Below, piece after piece: positions 23,978 to 33,238 of a stretch of 64,000 bases of DNA. Below the pieces are notes generated by a model that made no database searches, was not told the DNA's origin, and saw only the letters and a list, made by a program, of their open reading frames with translations. Every line of letters begins with the position of its first letter. Position 1 is the first letter of the stretch. Origin of the DNA: Streptomyces phaeolivaceus (GTDB lineage Bacteria; Actinomycetota; Actinomycetes; Streptomycetales; Streptomycetaceae); the NCBI RefSeq assembly GCF_009184865.1, contig NZ_CP045096.1, positions 1,736,001 through 1,800,000 of the forward strand, read 5' to 3'. Position numbers and translations under genes: made by a program.

Positions 23978-25501
23978 ATGACGACACCTACTTCCAGGAG
24001 CGGCTCGGGACGGCGGAGCATCGCCTCCCTCATCTGTGCATCGCTGGCCGCCGGAGGGCTCGCAGCCGCCGGCGTGACCGTGCTCGAACCGGGGACGGCC
24101 TCGGCTTCCAGCCACCGGGAGGCCCCGCTCATCTCCGGGGAGCCCCAGTTCGACAACACCGACGTGTACGCGTTCGTCAGCCCTGACAAGCCGGACACGA
24201 CCACGGTCATCGCGAACTGGATCCCCTTCGAGGAGCCCGCGGGCGGACCGAACTTCTTCACCTTCTCCGAGGACGCGCAGTACGACATCCGCGTCGACCA
24301 GGACGGCGACGCGCAGGAAGACCTGATCTTCCGGTACACGTTCAATACGAAGACGAAGAACGACAAGACCTTCCTGTACAACACGGGCGTCGTGGAGAGC
24401 CTCGACGACCCGGACCTGAACATCACACAGACGTACGACATCGAGCTGATCAAGCTGAGGAACCGCAAGGCGGTCTCCAAGACGCAGCTCGCGGACGATG
24501 TGTGGGTGGCGCCGTCGAACGTCGGCAAGGCGTCGATGCCGGACTTCAAGAAGCTGCGCGACGAGGCCGTCTACGAGGCCCCGAGCGGGGTGACCACGTA
24601 CGCCGGTCAGGCAGACGACCCGTTCTTCCTGGACCTGCGCGTCTTCGACCTGCTGTACGGCGGTGACCTCTCCGAGGTCGGGCGGGACACGCTCAAGGGC
24701 TACAACGTCAACTCGATCGCCCTCCAGGTCCCGAGCGAGGCGCTGGTCGGGTCCAAGGACCAGCCGATCGTCGGCATCTGGTCGACCACCCAGCGCGCGG
24801 GCGCCGACGGCCAGTACCACCAGGTGTCGCGCCTCGGCATGCCGCTGGTGAACGAGGTCGTCAACCCCATCGGCGACAAGGACGAGTTCAACGCGTCCTC
24901 GCCGGTGGACGACGCGCAGTTCCTGAAGAACGTCACCGAGCCCGAACTGCCCAAGCTCATCGAGGCGATCTACAAGATCCCGGCGCCGGCCGAGCCGCGC
25001 AACGACCTCGTGGACGTCTTCCTCAAGGGTGTCGAGGGCCTCAACCAGCCGCCGCACGTGACCCCGTCGGAGCAGCTGCGCCTCAACACCTCCATCGAGC
25101 CCACCAAGAAGCCGAAGCGGCTCGGTGTGCTGGACGGTGACAACCAGGGCTTCCCGAACGGACGCCGGCTCACCGACGACGTGATCGACATCGCGCTGCA
25201 GGTCGTCGAGGGCGAACTCGTGGACGCGCCCAACGACCTGGGTGACGCGGTCGACAAGAACGACAAGAAGTTCGGCAAGTCCTTCCCGTACGTCGGTCTG
25301 CCGACGGCCGGTTCGCGCGGCAAGACCGTCAAGGGCAACACCACGAACAACGTCCGCAGCGCGCTGGGCGGCGGTGTCGAGAGCGGCACCGACGACACCA
25401 CGCTGATCGCCGCCTCGGCCGGCGCCGGCGCGGCCGGTGTCCTGCTGATCGGCTCGGGCCTGCTGTGGTGGCGCCGCCGGAACGACCGCGCCTACTACTA
25501 G
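23978..25501 (+). CDS. DUF4331 secreted, membrane-anchored protein
   Basis: 507 residues. Signal peptide (IASLICASLAAGGLAAAGVTVL) ending near ASASSHREAP, then the DUF4331 domain: SHREAPLISGEPQFDNTDVYAFVSPD, FRYTFNTKTKNDKTFLYN, and the late NGRRLTDDVIDIALQVVEGEL. A C-terminal TM helix (LLIGSGLLWWRR) and short basic tail anchor it in the membrane, outside face exposed. ATG 23978 follows GAGGA by about 9 nt. First gene of the group divergent from sigma/anti-sigma, followed by a terminator-like hairpin. Family function is unknown. Confidence 0.9.
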   Translation: MTTPTSRSGSGRRSIASLICASLAAGGLAAAGVTVLEPGTASASSHREAPLISGEPQFDNTDVYAFVSPDKPDTTTVIANWIPFEEPAGGPNFFTFSEDAQYDIRVDQDGDAQEDLIFRYTFNTKTKNDKTFLYNTGVVESLDDPDLNITQTYDIELIKLRNRKAVSKTQLADDVWVAPSNVGKASMPDFKKLRDEAVYEAPSGVTTYAGQADDPFFLDLRVFDLLYGGDLSEVGRDTLKGYNVNSIALQVPSEALVGSKDQPIVGIWSTTQRAGADGQYHQVSRLGMPLVNEVVNPIGDKDEFNASSPVDDAQFLKNVTEPELPKLIEAIYKIPAPAEPRNDLVDVFLKGVEGLNQPPHVTPSEQLRLNTSIEPTKKPKRLGVLDGDNQGFPNGRRLTDDVIDIALQVVEGELVDAPNDLGDAVDKNDKKFGKSFPYVGLPTAGSRGKTVKGNTTNNVRSALGGGVESGTDDTTLIAASAGAGAAGVLLIGSGLLWWRRRNDRAYY

Positions 25502-25546
25502 GCCGACCCGCCTGCGGCCGGGCCGTCCGCCCCTCCGCGGGCCCCC

Positions 25547-25575
25547 GACCGGGCCCTCCCCCATTGGGCCCGGTC
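25547..25575 (+). terminator. Hairpin between DUF4331 and TPR genes
   Basis: GACCGGGCCC, 9-nt loop, GGGCCCGGTC: a perfect 10-bp stem 45 bp after the DUF4331 stop, with no U-tract. It would reduce, not necessarily abolish, read-through to the TPR and transporter genes. Confidence 0.65.
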
Positions 25576-25675
25576 ACCATGACCGGCGCGGCCCGCTCGT
25601 ATCCATCCCCCACGGCGCGGGCCGCGCCCCACGACCACGATCACCGCACTCGGCAAGGATGTTGAGGAGAGGGCC

Positions 25676-27148
25676 ATGTCCCCGCGTACGAACGAGAGCG
25701 CGCCCCAGGACGGACGCCCCCGCCCCGACGAGGGGGCACCCGACAACGACCGCCCCGACACCGTCGAGCCGGAAGCCGGGGCCGCCGGGTCCGGGCGTGG
25801 GCCCGCGGGCGAGTCGGCGCGGCGGCGGCTGGGGCGGGTCGTCGCCTGTGCGGCGGCGCTGGCTGTGGCGTTCACCGGGTTCGCGGTGGCGCTGGGGGCC
25901 AAGGACGACGGGCGGACGGTGGCCATGTCCTCCTCGCCCGGTGTCTCGTCGGCCCAGCTCGCCGGTGGGGACCTCGACACGGCGGTCGAGCGCCTCCAGG
26001 CCCATCTCAAGGAACAGCCCAAGGACTTCGGCTCCTGGTCCACGCTCGGCCTCGCCTATGTGGAGCAGGCGCGGGTGAAGGGCGACCCGTCCCGCTACCC
26101 GCAGGCCGAGAAGGCCCTGGAGCGCTCGCTGAAGCTGCGGCCGGGCAACGACCCGGCGCTCGCGGGCCTCGCCGCCCTCGCCGCCGCCCGCCACGAGTTC
26201 GAGGACGCCCTGCGGTACGCGGACAAGGCGCTCAAGGAGAACCCGTACAGCGAACGGGCGTTGTGCAGCCGCGTCGACGCCCTGGTCGAACTCGGCCGCT
26301 ACGACGACGCGTTGAAGGCGGTCGAGCTCGCCGACACCCGCCGCCCCGGCATCCCCGTCTTCACCCGGTACGCCTATGTGTACGAGCTGCGCGGCGACGT
26401 GAAGACCGCCCGGCGCGTCCTGGAACGGGCCCTCGACTCGGCCGCCACCCGCGGCGACATCGCCTACGTGGCCACCCAGCTCGGCCAACTGGCCTGGAAG
26501 CAGGGCGACTACAGGACCTCGCTCGACCACTACGCCCGCGCCCTCGGCGCCGACGACACCTACCTCCCCGCCCTGGAGGGCCGCGCCCGCGCCCAGGCCG
26601 CCAGCGGCGACGGCGCGGAGGCGATCCGCGGCCTGGAACAGGTCGTCTCCTCCTACCCGCTGCCCGGCCCGCTGGTCGTGCTCGGCGAGCTGTACGAGGC
26701 CAAGGGCGACAAGACGCGGGCGGGCGACCAGTACGCGCTGGTGGACGCCTACACCGCCATCGCCCGCTCCAACGGCGTCAACGCCGACCTCGACACCGCG
26801 CTCGCAGCCGCCGACCACGGCGACACCAAGGCCGCGCTGCGGGCCGCCGAGGCCGAGTGGAAGCGCCGGGAGACGGTCCACACCGCCGACGCCCTCGCCT
26901 GGGCGCTGCACGTCAACGGCCGCGACGACGAGGCCCTGCCGTACGCCCGCCGCGCCACCGCCACCGGATACCAGGACGCGACGTTCCTGTACCACCGGGG
27001 AATGGTCGAGTACGCGGCCGGCGACAAGAAGGAGGCCCGCGCCTCCCTGAAGGCGGCGCTCGACCTCAACGCCGGTTTCTCGCCGCTCGGCGCGGCGGAG
27101 GCCCGTAGGACCCTCAAGAAACTGCAGGCTCTGGAGACCGCCAAGTGA
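25676..27148 (+). CDS. Membrane-anchored tetratricopeptide-repeat protein
   Basis: 490 residues. A charged, Pro-rich N-terminal cytosolic tail (about 1-55) precedes one TM helix (VVACAAALAVAFTGFAVALGA, about 59-79). The rest is outside the membrane: several TPR-like units (DFGSWSTLGLAYVEQARV; LAALAAARHEFEDALRYADKAL; AWKQGDYRTSLDHYARAL; FLYHRGMVEYAAGDKKEARASLKAAL). TPRs usually mediate protein contacts. GAGGAGAGGG precedes the ATG, and the stop overlaps the start of the Ni/Co transporter by 4 bp, so the products are made together and probably work together. Confidence 0.9.
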   Translation: MSPRTNESAPQDGRPRPDEGAPDNDRPDTVEPEAGAAGSGRGPAGESARRRLGRVVACAAALAVAFTGFAVALGAKDDGRTVAMSSSPGVSSAQLAGGDLDTAVERLQAHLKEQPKDFGSWSTLGLAYVEQARVKGDPSRYPQAEKALERSLKLRPGNDPALAGLAALAAARHEFEDALRYADKALKENPYSERALCSRVDALVELGRYDDALKAVELADTRRPGIPVFTRYAYVYELRGDVKTARRVLERALDSAATRGDIAYVATQLGQLAWKQGDYRTSLDHYARALGADDTYLPALEGRARAQAASGDGAEAIRGLEQVVSSYPLPGPLVVLGELYEAKGDKTRAGDQYALVDAYTAIARSNGVNADLDTALAAADHGDTKAALRAAEAEWKRRETVHTADALAWALHVNGRDDEALPYARRATATGYQDATFLYHRGMVEYAAGDKKEARASLKAALDLNAGFSPLGAAEARRTLKKLQALETAK

Positions 27149-28926
27149 TCTCTCCCCGGCGCGTGTTCGCCTCCGGCACGGCGGTCCTCCTGGCCGCCTG
27201 CGCACTCGTCCTCGTCCCCACCGGGACGGCGAGCGCCCACCCGCTCGGCAACTTCACCGTCAACCGGTACGACGGTCTGGTCGCCGCCCCCGGACAGCTG
27301 AAGATCTTCCATGTCGAGGACCTGGCGGAGATCCCGGCGACCCAGGCCGCGCCCGCCATCAAGCGTCAGGGCGAGGAGAGTTGGGCCCGCGAGCGGTGCG
27401 AGAAGGCCACCGAGGGCAGTGAGGTCACCGTCGACGGGAACGCCGTCGAGGTGGCGCTGAAGTCCAGCCGGGCCGAGGAACGGCCGGGCCAGGCGGGGCT
27501 GAAGACGCTGCGGGTGGAGTGCCGGCTGACGGCCGCGCTGCCGGACCGGGCCGCCGACGTACGCTTCCACGCGGCCGTGGACTCCGGGCCCGGCTGGCGC
27601 GAGGTCACCGCTCAGGGCGACCGGATGACGCTGGCCGGGTCGGACGTGCCGGAGGAGTCGGTCTCGAATCAACTCACCGAGTACCCGGCGGAGTTGCTGC
27701 AGTCGCCGGAGGACACGGCGAAGGCCTCCCTCCAGGTGGAGCCGGGCGGCCCCGCGCTGGCCGAGCAGGAGAACGCGGCGCCGGGCGCGTCGATCCTCCC
27801 GCGCGGCGCGGACCGCTGGACCCGGGCCCTGGACGACCTGGTCTCCAGCCAGGACCTCACCTTCGGCTTCGGTGCGCTGGCCTTCGGCATCGCCATGTTC
27901 CTGGGCGCGATGCACGCGCTCGGTCCGGGCCACGGCAAGACCCTGATGGCCGCGACGGCCGCCGCCCGCGACCGGGCCCGGATGCGGGACGTCCTGCCCA
28001 TGGCCGCGTCGGTGACGGTCACCCACACCCTGGGCGTCGTCGCCCTCGGCCTCCTCGTCCTGGCCGGCTCCGCCGCCGCGCCGTCCGTGATCACCTGGCT
28101 GGGCATCGCGAGCGGCCTGTTCGTGATGGGCGCGGGCGTCACCCTGGCCCGCCGCGCCTGGCTCAACCGCAAACTGTCCCTCACCCACGCGAGCGCGCAC
28201 GCGCACGGACATGAACACGAACATGGGCACGGGCACGAACACGGCCACGACCACAGCCATGACCACGACCACGACCATGAAGAGGGTCACCACCACGACC
28301 ACAGCCACGGCGACGGGCACTCCCACACGCACGACCACGCGCACGACCACGCGCACGAGCCCAGCCGGGAACTCGTCCTCGCCCAGGCCACCTCGCACAC
28401 GCACGCCCACGCGTCGGTCGCGACCCACACCCACGATCACGAGCACGATCACAGCCATGGTCACAAGCACGACCATGACCACCACAGCCACGACCACGAC
28501 GCCCCCGCCCAGAAGCGCTCCCTCTTCGGTGGTGGCGTCACGCACACCCACGGCGGCTTCACGCACACGCACCCCACCGCGCCCACCCTGCGGGGCACGA
28601 TCCTGCTCGGTTTCGCGGGCGGCATGGTGCCGAGCCCCTCGGCCGTGGTCGTGCTGGTCGGCGCGGCGGCGCTGGGCAAGGCCTGGTTCGGGCTGCTGCT
28701 CGTGCTGGCGTATGGCATCGGTCTGGCGCTCACGCTGACGGCGGCCGGGTACGCCGTGGTGAAGGCGGGCGGCTGGGTGACGCGGGTGATGGACCGGGGC
28801 GAGGGCAGGCTCGGCGGGCCGACGGCCGCGCTGGTGCGCAGGACCGTACCGCTGGCCTCGGCCCTGCTGGTCGTCGGGCTCGGGGCCGTTCTGGTGTTCA
28901 GGGGGGCAACATCCGCACTCGGCTGA
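27145..28926 (+). CDS. NicO/RcnA-like nickel-cobalt transporter with His-rich loop
   Basis: 593 residues. A signal-like N-terminus is followed by an exported domain starting HPLGNFTVNRYDG (about 32-200). Then come TM helices bearing the metal-transport motif AMHALGPGHGKTLMAA (about 255-270). A loop of about 130 residues (roughly 346-476) contains about 47 His in HXH/HDH alternation. It is followed by further TM helices (TILLGFAGGMVPSPSAVVVLVGAAALG). This is the NicO layout. It is coupled to the TPR gene by a GTGA overlap. Export of, or buffering against, Ni/Co (or another divalent metal) is inferred. Direction of transport cannot be told. Confidence 0.88.
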   Translation: MISPRRVFASGTAVLLAACALVLVPTGTASAHPLGNFTVNRYDGLVAAPGQLKIFHVEDLAEIPATQAAPAIKRQGEESWARERCEKATEGSEVTVDGNAVEVALKSSRAEERPGQAGLKTLRVECRLTAALPDRAADVRFHAAVDSGPGWREVTAQGDRMTLAGSDVPEESVSNQLTEYPAELLQSPEDTAKASLQVEPGGPALAEQENAAPGASILPRGADRWTRALDDLVSSQDLTFGFGALAFGIAMFLGAMHALGPGHGKTLMAATAAARDRARMRDVLPMAASVTVTHTLGVVALGLLVLAGSAAAPSVITWLGIASGLFVMGAGVTLARRAWLNRKLSLTHASAHAHGHEHEHGHGHEHGHDHSHDHDHDHEEGHHHDHSHGDGHSHTHDHAHDHAHEPSRELVLAQATSHTHAHASVATHTHDHEHDHSHGHKHDHDHHSHDHDAPAQKRSLFGGGVTHTHGGFTHTHPTAPTLRGTILLGFAGGMVPSPSAVVVLVGAAALGKAWFGLLLVLAYGIGLALTLTAAGYAVVKAGGWVTRVMDRGEGRLGGPTAALVRRTVPLASALLVVGLGAVLVFRGATSALG

Positions 28927-28998
28927 GCTACTTTTGGGCAGAAAACGTACGGAGTGGAGATTCCGGGCCCGAGTGCGTGCGGATACGAGTGACGGGGG

Positions 28999-30708
28999 AT
29001 GGCCGTGTCCGAAGAACCCGGCGGTGAACGTGTGATCGCGGGCCGCTACCGGCTGCTGACCCCGCTCGGCGAGGGCGGCATGGGAACCGTGTGGCGGGCC
29101 CGTGACGAGGTGCTGCACCGCGAGGTCGCCGTCAAGGAGGTGCGGGCGCCGGGCGGTGTCGCGGTCGCCGACGTCGAGCGGATGTACGCCCGGCTGGAGC
29201 GGGAGGCGTGGGCGGCGGCCCGGGTCGCCAACCGCAATGTCGTCACGGTGTACGACGTGGCCATGGAGGACGGCCGCCCGTGGATCGTGATGGAGCTGGT
29301 GCGCGGACTGTCGCTCGCCGATCTCCTGGACGCCGAGGGCCCCCTCTCCCCGCGGCGTGCCGCGCACATCGGCGCCGAGGTGCTGTCCGCGCTGCGGGCC
29401 GCGCACGAGGCCGGGGTGCTGCACCGGGACGTGAAACCGGCCAATGTGCTGCTGTCCAACGAGGACCGGGTGGTGCTCACGGACTTCGGTATCGCCACGG
29501 TCGAGGGCAGCTCCGCGCTGACGATGACCGGCGAGGTGATCGGCTCCCCGGAGTTCCTGGCCCCGGAGCGCGCGCTCGGCCGTGCGTTCGGCCCCGAGTC
29601 GGACCTGTGGTCGCTCGGTGTGCTGCTGTACGCGGCGGTCGAGGGCAACTCGCCGTTCCGGCAGAACACCCCGCTGAGCACCCTGCGCGCGGTCGTGGAC
29701 GAGGAGTTGCCGCCCCCGCTCCGGGCCGGTCCGCTGGCCCCGGTGATCGAGGGCCTGCTGCGCAAGGACCCGGCCGACCGGATCTCCGCCGAGCAGGCCG
29801 AGCGGGATCTGCGGATCATCGGCGCCGGGGGCACCCCGCGCTCGGACGAGACGCCCCCGTACAGCCCGACGGTGGCCGCCTTCCCGGTCACGGGCGCGGA
29901 CCCGGAACGGGACGTGAGCCGGTACGGGTCGCCGACCCCGCCTCGTCCCACCCCGGCCGCCACCCACCCCTCCCCGGTGCCCACCCGCGAGCCCGACCGC
30001 AACCGCCGGGCCCTGGTCTTCCTGGTCGCGGGTGTCGCGGCGATCGCCTTCGCCGTCGCGGGACTGACGTACGCCCTGCTCAACCGTGACGACGGCGGGA
30101 ACAGCGGCAACCCCACCAACGGCGCGGGCACGGTGGGCGGCGCGAGCGAGCAGACCGGTGACGGCGGTACGGGCGAGGAGCCGAGCGCCGACGAGGAGAC
30201 CCCCTCCGCGACACCCGACGAGGAGGAGGAGCCGACCACGAAGCCGCCCGCGCAGTCGGTCGAGGTGGCGGTGGAGGGCGCGAACACGGACTACTCCGGG
30301 GCCTGTCCGCCGGCGGAGGCCGAGGCGCCCACGTTCACCGCGACGTTCACCGTGGGCAGCCTTCCCGCGGACGTCGAGTACCGCTGGGTGGCGCGCGGCG
30401 GCGAGGTCGAGGACGAGGGCTGGAAGACCCTGTCGTTCACGTCCGGTGGCGGGAAGACCCAGCAGGACCGGGTCGCCGTCTCGGCGAACAGCAGCTACGC
30501 GGACGAGATCAGTGTCGAGGTCCGCGGGCCGCTGAAGGCCGAGTCCAACTCGGTCGCGTTCTCGGTGTCGTGCGAGACGGAGGCCCCGACCACGGGCGGG
30601 ACCTCCCCCTCCGACGACTCGGAGAACCCTGACGACTACAGCGACTCCGACGCCGACTACGACGACGAGGCCGGGGCCCTGAACGGGGCCGTCAGGCCGC
30701 GTTCCTGA
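28999..30708 (+). CDS. Membrane serine/threonine protein kinase (PknB type)
   Basis: 569 residues. Kinase domain about 17-275: P-loop LGEGGMGTVW (23-32), Lys46 in VAVKEV, catalytic loop LHRDVKPANVLL (from about 141), DFG at about 161, GSPEFLAPERALGRAFGPESDLWSLGV activation region. One TM helix (ALVFLVAGVAAIAFAVAGLTYALL, about 338-360). The extracytoplasmic part has an acidic/Ser-Thr-rich linker and an Ig-like module of about 90 residues (VEVAVEGANTDYSGACPPAE onward, two Cys), not PASTA repeats. The last 17 bp overlap the convergent lipase gene. The signal it senses is unknown. Confidence 0.94.
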   Translation: MAVSEEPGGERVIAGRYRLLTPLGEGGMGTVWRARDEVLHREVAVKEVRAPGGVAVADVERMYARLEREAWAAARVANRNVVTVYDVAMEDGRPWIVMELVRGLSLADLLDAEGPLSPRRAAHIGAEVLSALRAAHEAGVLHRDVKPANVLLSNEDRVVLTDFGIATVEGSSALTMTGEVIGSPEFLAPERALGRAFGPESDLWSLGVLLYAAVEGNSPFRQNTPLSTLRAVVDEELPPPLRAGPLAPVIEGLLRKDPADRISAEQAERDLRIIGAGGTPRSDETPPYSPTVAAFPVTGADPERDVSRYGSPTPPRPTPAATHPSPVPTREPDRNRRALVFLVAGVAAIAFAVAGLTYALLNRDDGGNSGNPTNGAGTVGGASEQTGDGGTGEEPSADEETPSATPDEEEEPTTKPPAQSVEVAVEGANTDYSGACPPAEAEAPTFTATFTVGSLPADVEYRWVARGGEVEDEGWKTLSFTSGGGKTQQDRVAVSANSSYADEISVEVRGPLKAESNSVAFSVSCETEAPTTGGTSPSDDSENPDDYSDSDADYDDEAGALNGAVRPRS

Positions 30709-31498
30709 ACACCGGCAGATAGCCGCCCGACTGGCCCGCGGCCTTCGGGTGGTACGACTCGCCGATGTTCAACAGGTTGAGGCTGTGCAGCCACGCGCTG
30801 CCCGAGCACAGTTCGTGCCCGGTGAACGCGGAGCGGACGTCGCCGAAGGTGAAGCCGTGGTCGGCGGCGCGTTTGGCGAGGGCGGTGTTCAGGTGGTCGG
30901 CCGCGTTGTTGATGGCGGTCCGCTTGGCCTGGGAGAGGCCGGGGCAGGTGCCTCCGAGCTGGTAGAAGCGGGGGTAGCCGAGCACCACCACATGGGCGGC
31001 CGGTGCCTTCGCGCTGATCGCCGAGTAGACCTTGTCGAGCTGGCCGGGGAGCGTGGAGTCGACGTACGCCTTCGCCGTGTTGATGCGCGCGAGGCAGTTG
31101 CTGTCGGACTGGAGGACGCAGGTGGTCATGACGTCGGCGAAGCCGGCGTCGTTGCCGCCGACGCTGACGGAGACCAGTCCGGTGCCCGCCCCGAGCGGGC
31201 CCAGTTGGTTGGCGAGAACATCACCCGTTCGGGCGCCCGAGCAGGCCGTGAAGTCGAACGAGGAGGGGGCGTTGGCGGCGGCCCAGAGGTACGGGTAGGC
31301 CTTCGTGCTGCGCTTGCAGTCGCCGCTGGAGGAGATGTAGCCGCCCGCGCCGACACCCGAGGAGTAGGAGTCGCCGAGCGCCACATAGCCGGTGGCGGCG
31401 GCCTGTGGGGACGCCTGCGCCGTCGCGGCCCCGGTGAGGGCGACGCCGGCGGCGAGGAGGAGTGCGGTCATGTATGCCGCAAGTCGGGAACGTCTCAT
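30692..31498 (-). CDS. Secreted SGNH-family lipase/esterase
   Basis: 268 residues. Signal peptide (MRRSRLAAYMTALLLAAGVALTG... cleavage near AQAS). Block I GDSYSSGVGAGGY (nucleophile Ser), block III VSVGGNDAGFAD (Asn), and the catalytic pair in the C-terminal region (NIGESYHPKAAGQSGGY, His with the preceding Glu/Asp position). Six Cys fit the three disulphides known for Streptomyces SGNH lipases (S. rimosus/S. coelicolor type). Convergent and overlapping with the kinase by 17 bp. The promoter lies in the 316-bp gap shared with the subtilase gene. Confidence 0.93.
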   Translation of the reverse strand: MRRSRLAAYMTALLLAAGVALTGAATAQASPQAAATGYVALGDSYSSGVGAGGYISSSGDCKRSTKAYPYLWAAANAPSSFDFTACSGARTGDVLANQLGPLGAGTGLVSVSVGGNDAGFADVMTTCVLQSDSNCLARINTAKAYVDSTLPGQLDKVYSAISAKAPAAHVVVLGYPRFYQLGGTCPGLSQAKRTAINNAADHLNTALAKRAADHGFTFGDVRSAFTGHELCSGSAWLHSLNLLNIGESYHPKAAGQSGGYLPVFRNAA

Positions 31499-31814
31499 GG
31501 AACCTCCCTTTAGCAGGATCTCTGCCTCAACCGTCGTAGCAACTACGCGTGTTGATCGGAAGTGTTCATGTCAATACTTTCCCGGTCGCAAGGGAACGTA
31601 CCCACCGCGTCCGACCCCCGTTGGATTTCACGGGTGTGACAGAAACATGACAAGACCTCAACTCCCTTGAGTCACACCCGATCGCTCGACCAGTCTGCTT
31701 ACAGCCGCTGGCGGAACGCGACGCTCCCGGCCGTGAGTGCGATCCCGCACGCACCCCCCACAGACGCGCGCCCCACCCAAGGCGTGCGCCGCCCATGAGG
31801 AGGAATCCCTCGTA
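31499..31814. other. Divergent intergenic region between lipase and subtilase
   Basis: No gene found. It holds a 10-bp inverted repeat (31631-31680, listed separately), the ribosome site AGGAGG before the subtilase ATG, and AT-richer patches around 31555-31590 and 31640-31665 that could be promoters. No clear -10/-35 pair could be fixed. Confidence 0.6.
31631..31680. promoter_or_regulatory. Wide inverted repeat between the two secreted enzyme genes
   Basis: CGGGTGTGAC (31631-31640) and GTCACACCCG (31671-31680) are perfect 10-bp inverted copies separated by 30 nt. The spacing (40 bp from start to start, close to four helical turns) suggests two protein-binding half-sites rather than a transcript hairpin. 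The regulator is unknown. Confidence 0.45.
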
Positions 31815-33020
31815 ATGGCACACCTGCGTAGCAAGAACATCCGTGTCGCCGCCGTCACCACCGTGGCGACCGCCGCCCTGCTCGGCGGCCTGACCGCGCT
31901 CCCCGCCCAGGCCGCCCCGGCCGAGGGCAAGGTGCTCGCGGCCGGTTCCCCCACCGCCGTCAAGGACAGCTACATCGTCACGCTCAAGAAGAGCGCGGGC
32001 CTCAAGGCCGCGTCGAGCGCGGGCAAGGACCTGGTCGAGGAGTACGGCGGCTCGGTGAAGCGGACCTTCAAGACCGCGCTCAACGGCTACGCGGCCGAGC
32101 TCTCCGCCACCGAGGCGAAGAGACTGGCCGCCGACCCGGCGGTCGCCTCCGTCGAGCAGAACCAGGTCTTCACCGCCGACGCCACCCAGACCAACGCCCC
32201 CTGGGGCCTGGACCGCTCCGACCAGGCGTCGCTGCCGCTCTCCGGCACCTACACCTACCCGGACACCGCGGGCAGCGGCGTGACCGCGTACGTCATCGAC
32301 ACCGGTGTGCGCATCTCGCACTCCCAGTTCGGCGGCCGGGCGGTCAACGGCTACGACGCCGTCTCGAACGACAACGTGGCGCAGGACGGAAACGGCCACG
32401 GCACCCATGTGGCGTCCACCATCGCGGGCTCGACCTACGGCATCGCCAAGTCGGCGAAGATCGTGGCCGTGCGCGTGCTGGACAACGCCGGCTCCGGCAC
32501 CACGGCCGGTGTCGTCGCGGGCATCGACTGGGTGACCGCGAACCACAGCGGCCCCTCGGTCGCCAACCTGTCCCTCGGCGGCGGCGCCTCCACCGCGCTC
32601 GACACGGCCGTCCGCAACTCCATAGCCAGCGGCGTGACCTACGCCATCGCGGCCGGCAACAGCAGCGCCAACGCCTCCTCGTACTCCCCGGCCCGTGTCA
32701 CCGAGGCGATCACGGTCGGCGCCACCACCAGCACGGACGCCCGCGCCAGCTACTCCAACTACGGCTCGGTCCTGGACATCTTCGCCCCGGGTTCGTCGAT
32801 CACGGCCGGCTGGTACACCAGCGACACCGCGACCAACACCATCTCGGGCACCTCGATGGCCACCCCGCACGTCGCGGGCGCCGCCGCGATCTACCTGGCC
32901 GGCCACACCTCGGCCACCCCGGCCCAGGTCGCCACGGCCCTGACCGGCGGCTCCGTCACCGGCAAGGTCACCAGCCCCGGCACCGGTTCCCCGAACCGTC
33001 TGCTGCAGATCGTCCCGTAA
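31815..33020 (+). CDS. Secreted subtilisin-like serine protease (S8, proteinase K type)
   Basis: 401 residues. Signal peptide ending near LPAQA, an I9 propeptide (DSYIVTLKKSAGLKAASSAGKDLVEEYGG...VASVEQNQVF, about 52-123), then the catalytic domain. Asp in AYVIDTGVRISHSQFGGR, His in GNGHGTHVASTIAG, oxyanion Asn in AIAAGNSSANASSYSPA, Ser in SGTSMATPHVAGAAAI. The ATG is preceded by AGGAGG about 12 nt upstream. It is followed by a very strong terminator. Role: extracellular protein breakdown, probably in the late growth phase as for related Streptomyces proteases. Confidence 0.96.
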   Translation: MAHLRSKNIRVAAVTTVATAALLGGLTALPAQAAPAEGKVLAAGSPTAVKDSYIVTLKKSAGLKAASSAGKDLVEEYGGSVKRTFKTALNGYAAELSATEAKRLAADPAVASVEQNQVFTADATQTNAPWGLDRSDQASLPLSGTYTYPDTAGSGVTAYVIDTGVRISHSQFGGRAVNGYDAVSNDNVAQDGNGHGTHVASTIAGSTYGIAKSAKIVAVRVLDNAGSGTTAGVVAGIDWVTANHSGPSVANLSLGGGASTALDTAVRNSIASGVTYAIAAGNSSANASSYSPARVTEAITVGATTSTDARASYSNYGSVLDIFAPGSSITAGWYTSDTATNTISGTSMATPHVAGAAAIYLAGHTSATPAQVATALTGGSVTGKVTSPGTGSPNRLLQIVP

Positions 33021-33059
33021 CACCGATCGACCGCACGACTGTCCGACCGTGAACGGAAG

Positions 33060-33092
33060 TTTCCCTGGAGGCGCGGCTCGCCTCCAGGGAAA
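33060..33092 (+). terminator. Strong intrinsic terminator after the subtilase
   Basis: TTTCCCTGGAGGCG, 5-nt loop CGGCT, CGCCTCCAGGGAAA: a perfect 14-bp stem 40 bp after the stop. Symmetric, so it may act on both strands. Confidence 0.92.
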
Positions 33093-33238
33093 TTCCGTAT
33101 GAGGCGGCGCGATTCTTTGCCCACGCATGACGAAAAGGCCCAGGGACCCGTGCGGAGCGCCTCGACGTATTGACTCCCCCGCGCCCACTGAGCGACATTG
33201 AAGCCCGGCATCCGGCGCTTCAGGGGGCAAAGTCGCCA

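Noticed and set aside
28184..28572. His codon run as a tandem DNA repeat or CRISPR-like array
   Set aside because: The CACGACCAC-like pattern is irregular and in frame within the transporter; it is explained by the His-rich loop.
26749..29967. Long minus-strand frame opposite the TPR, transporter and kinase genes
   Set aside because: It spans three real genes, and the Val-rich stretch is the complement of His codons.
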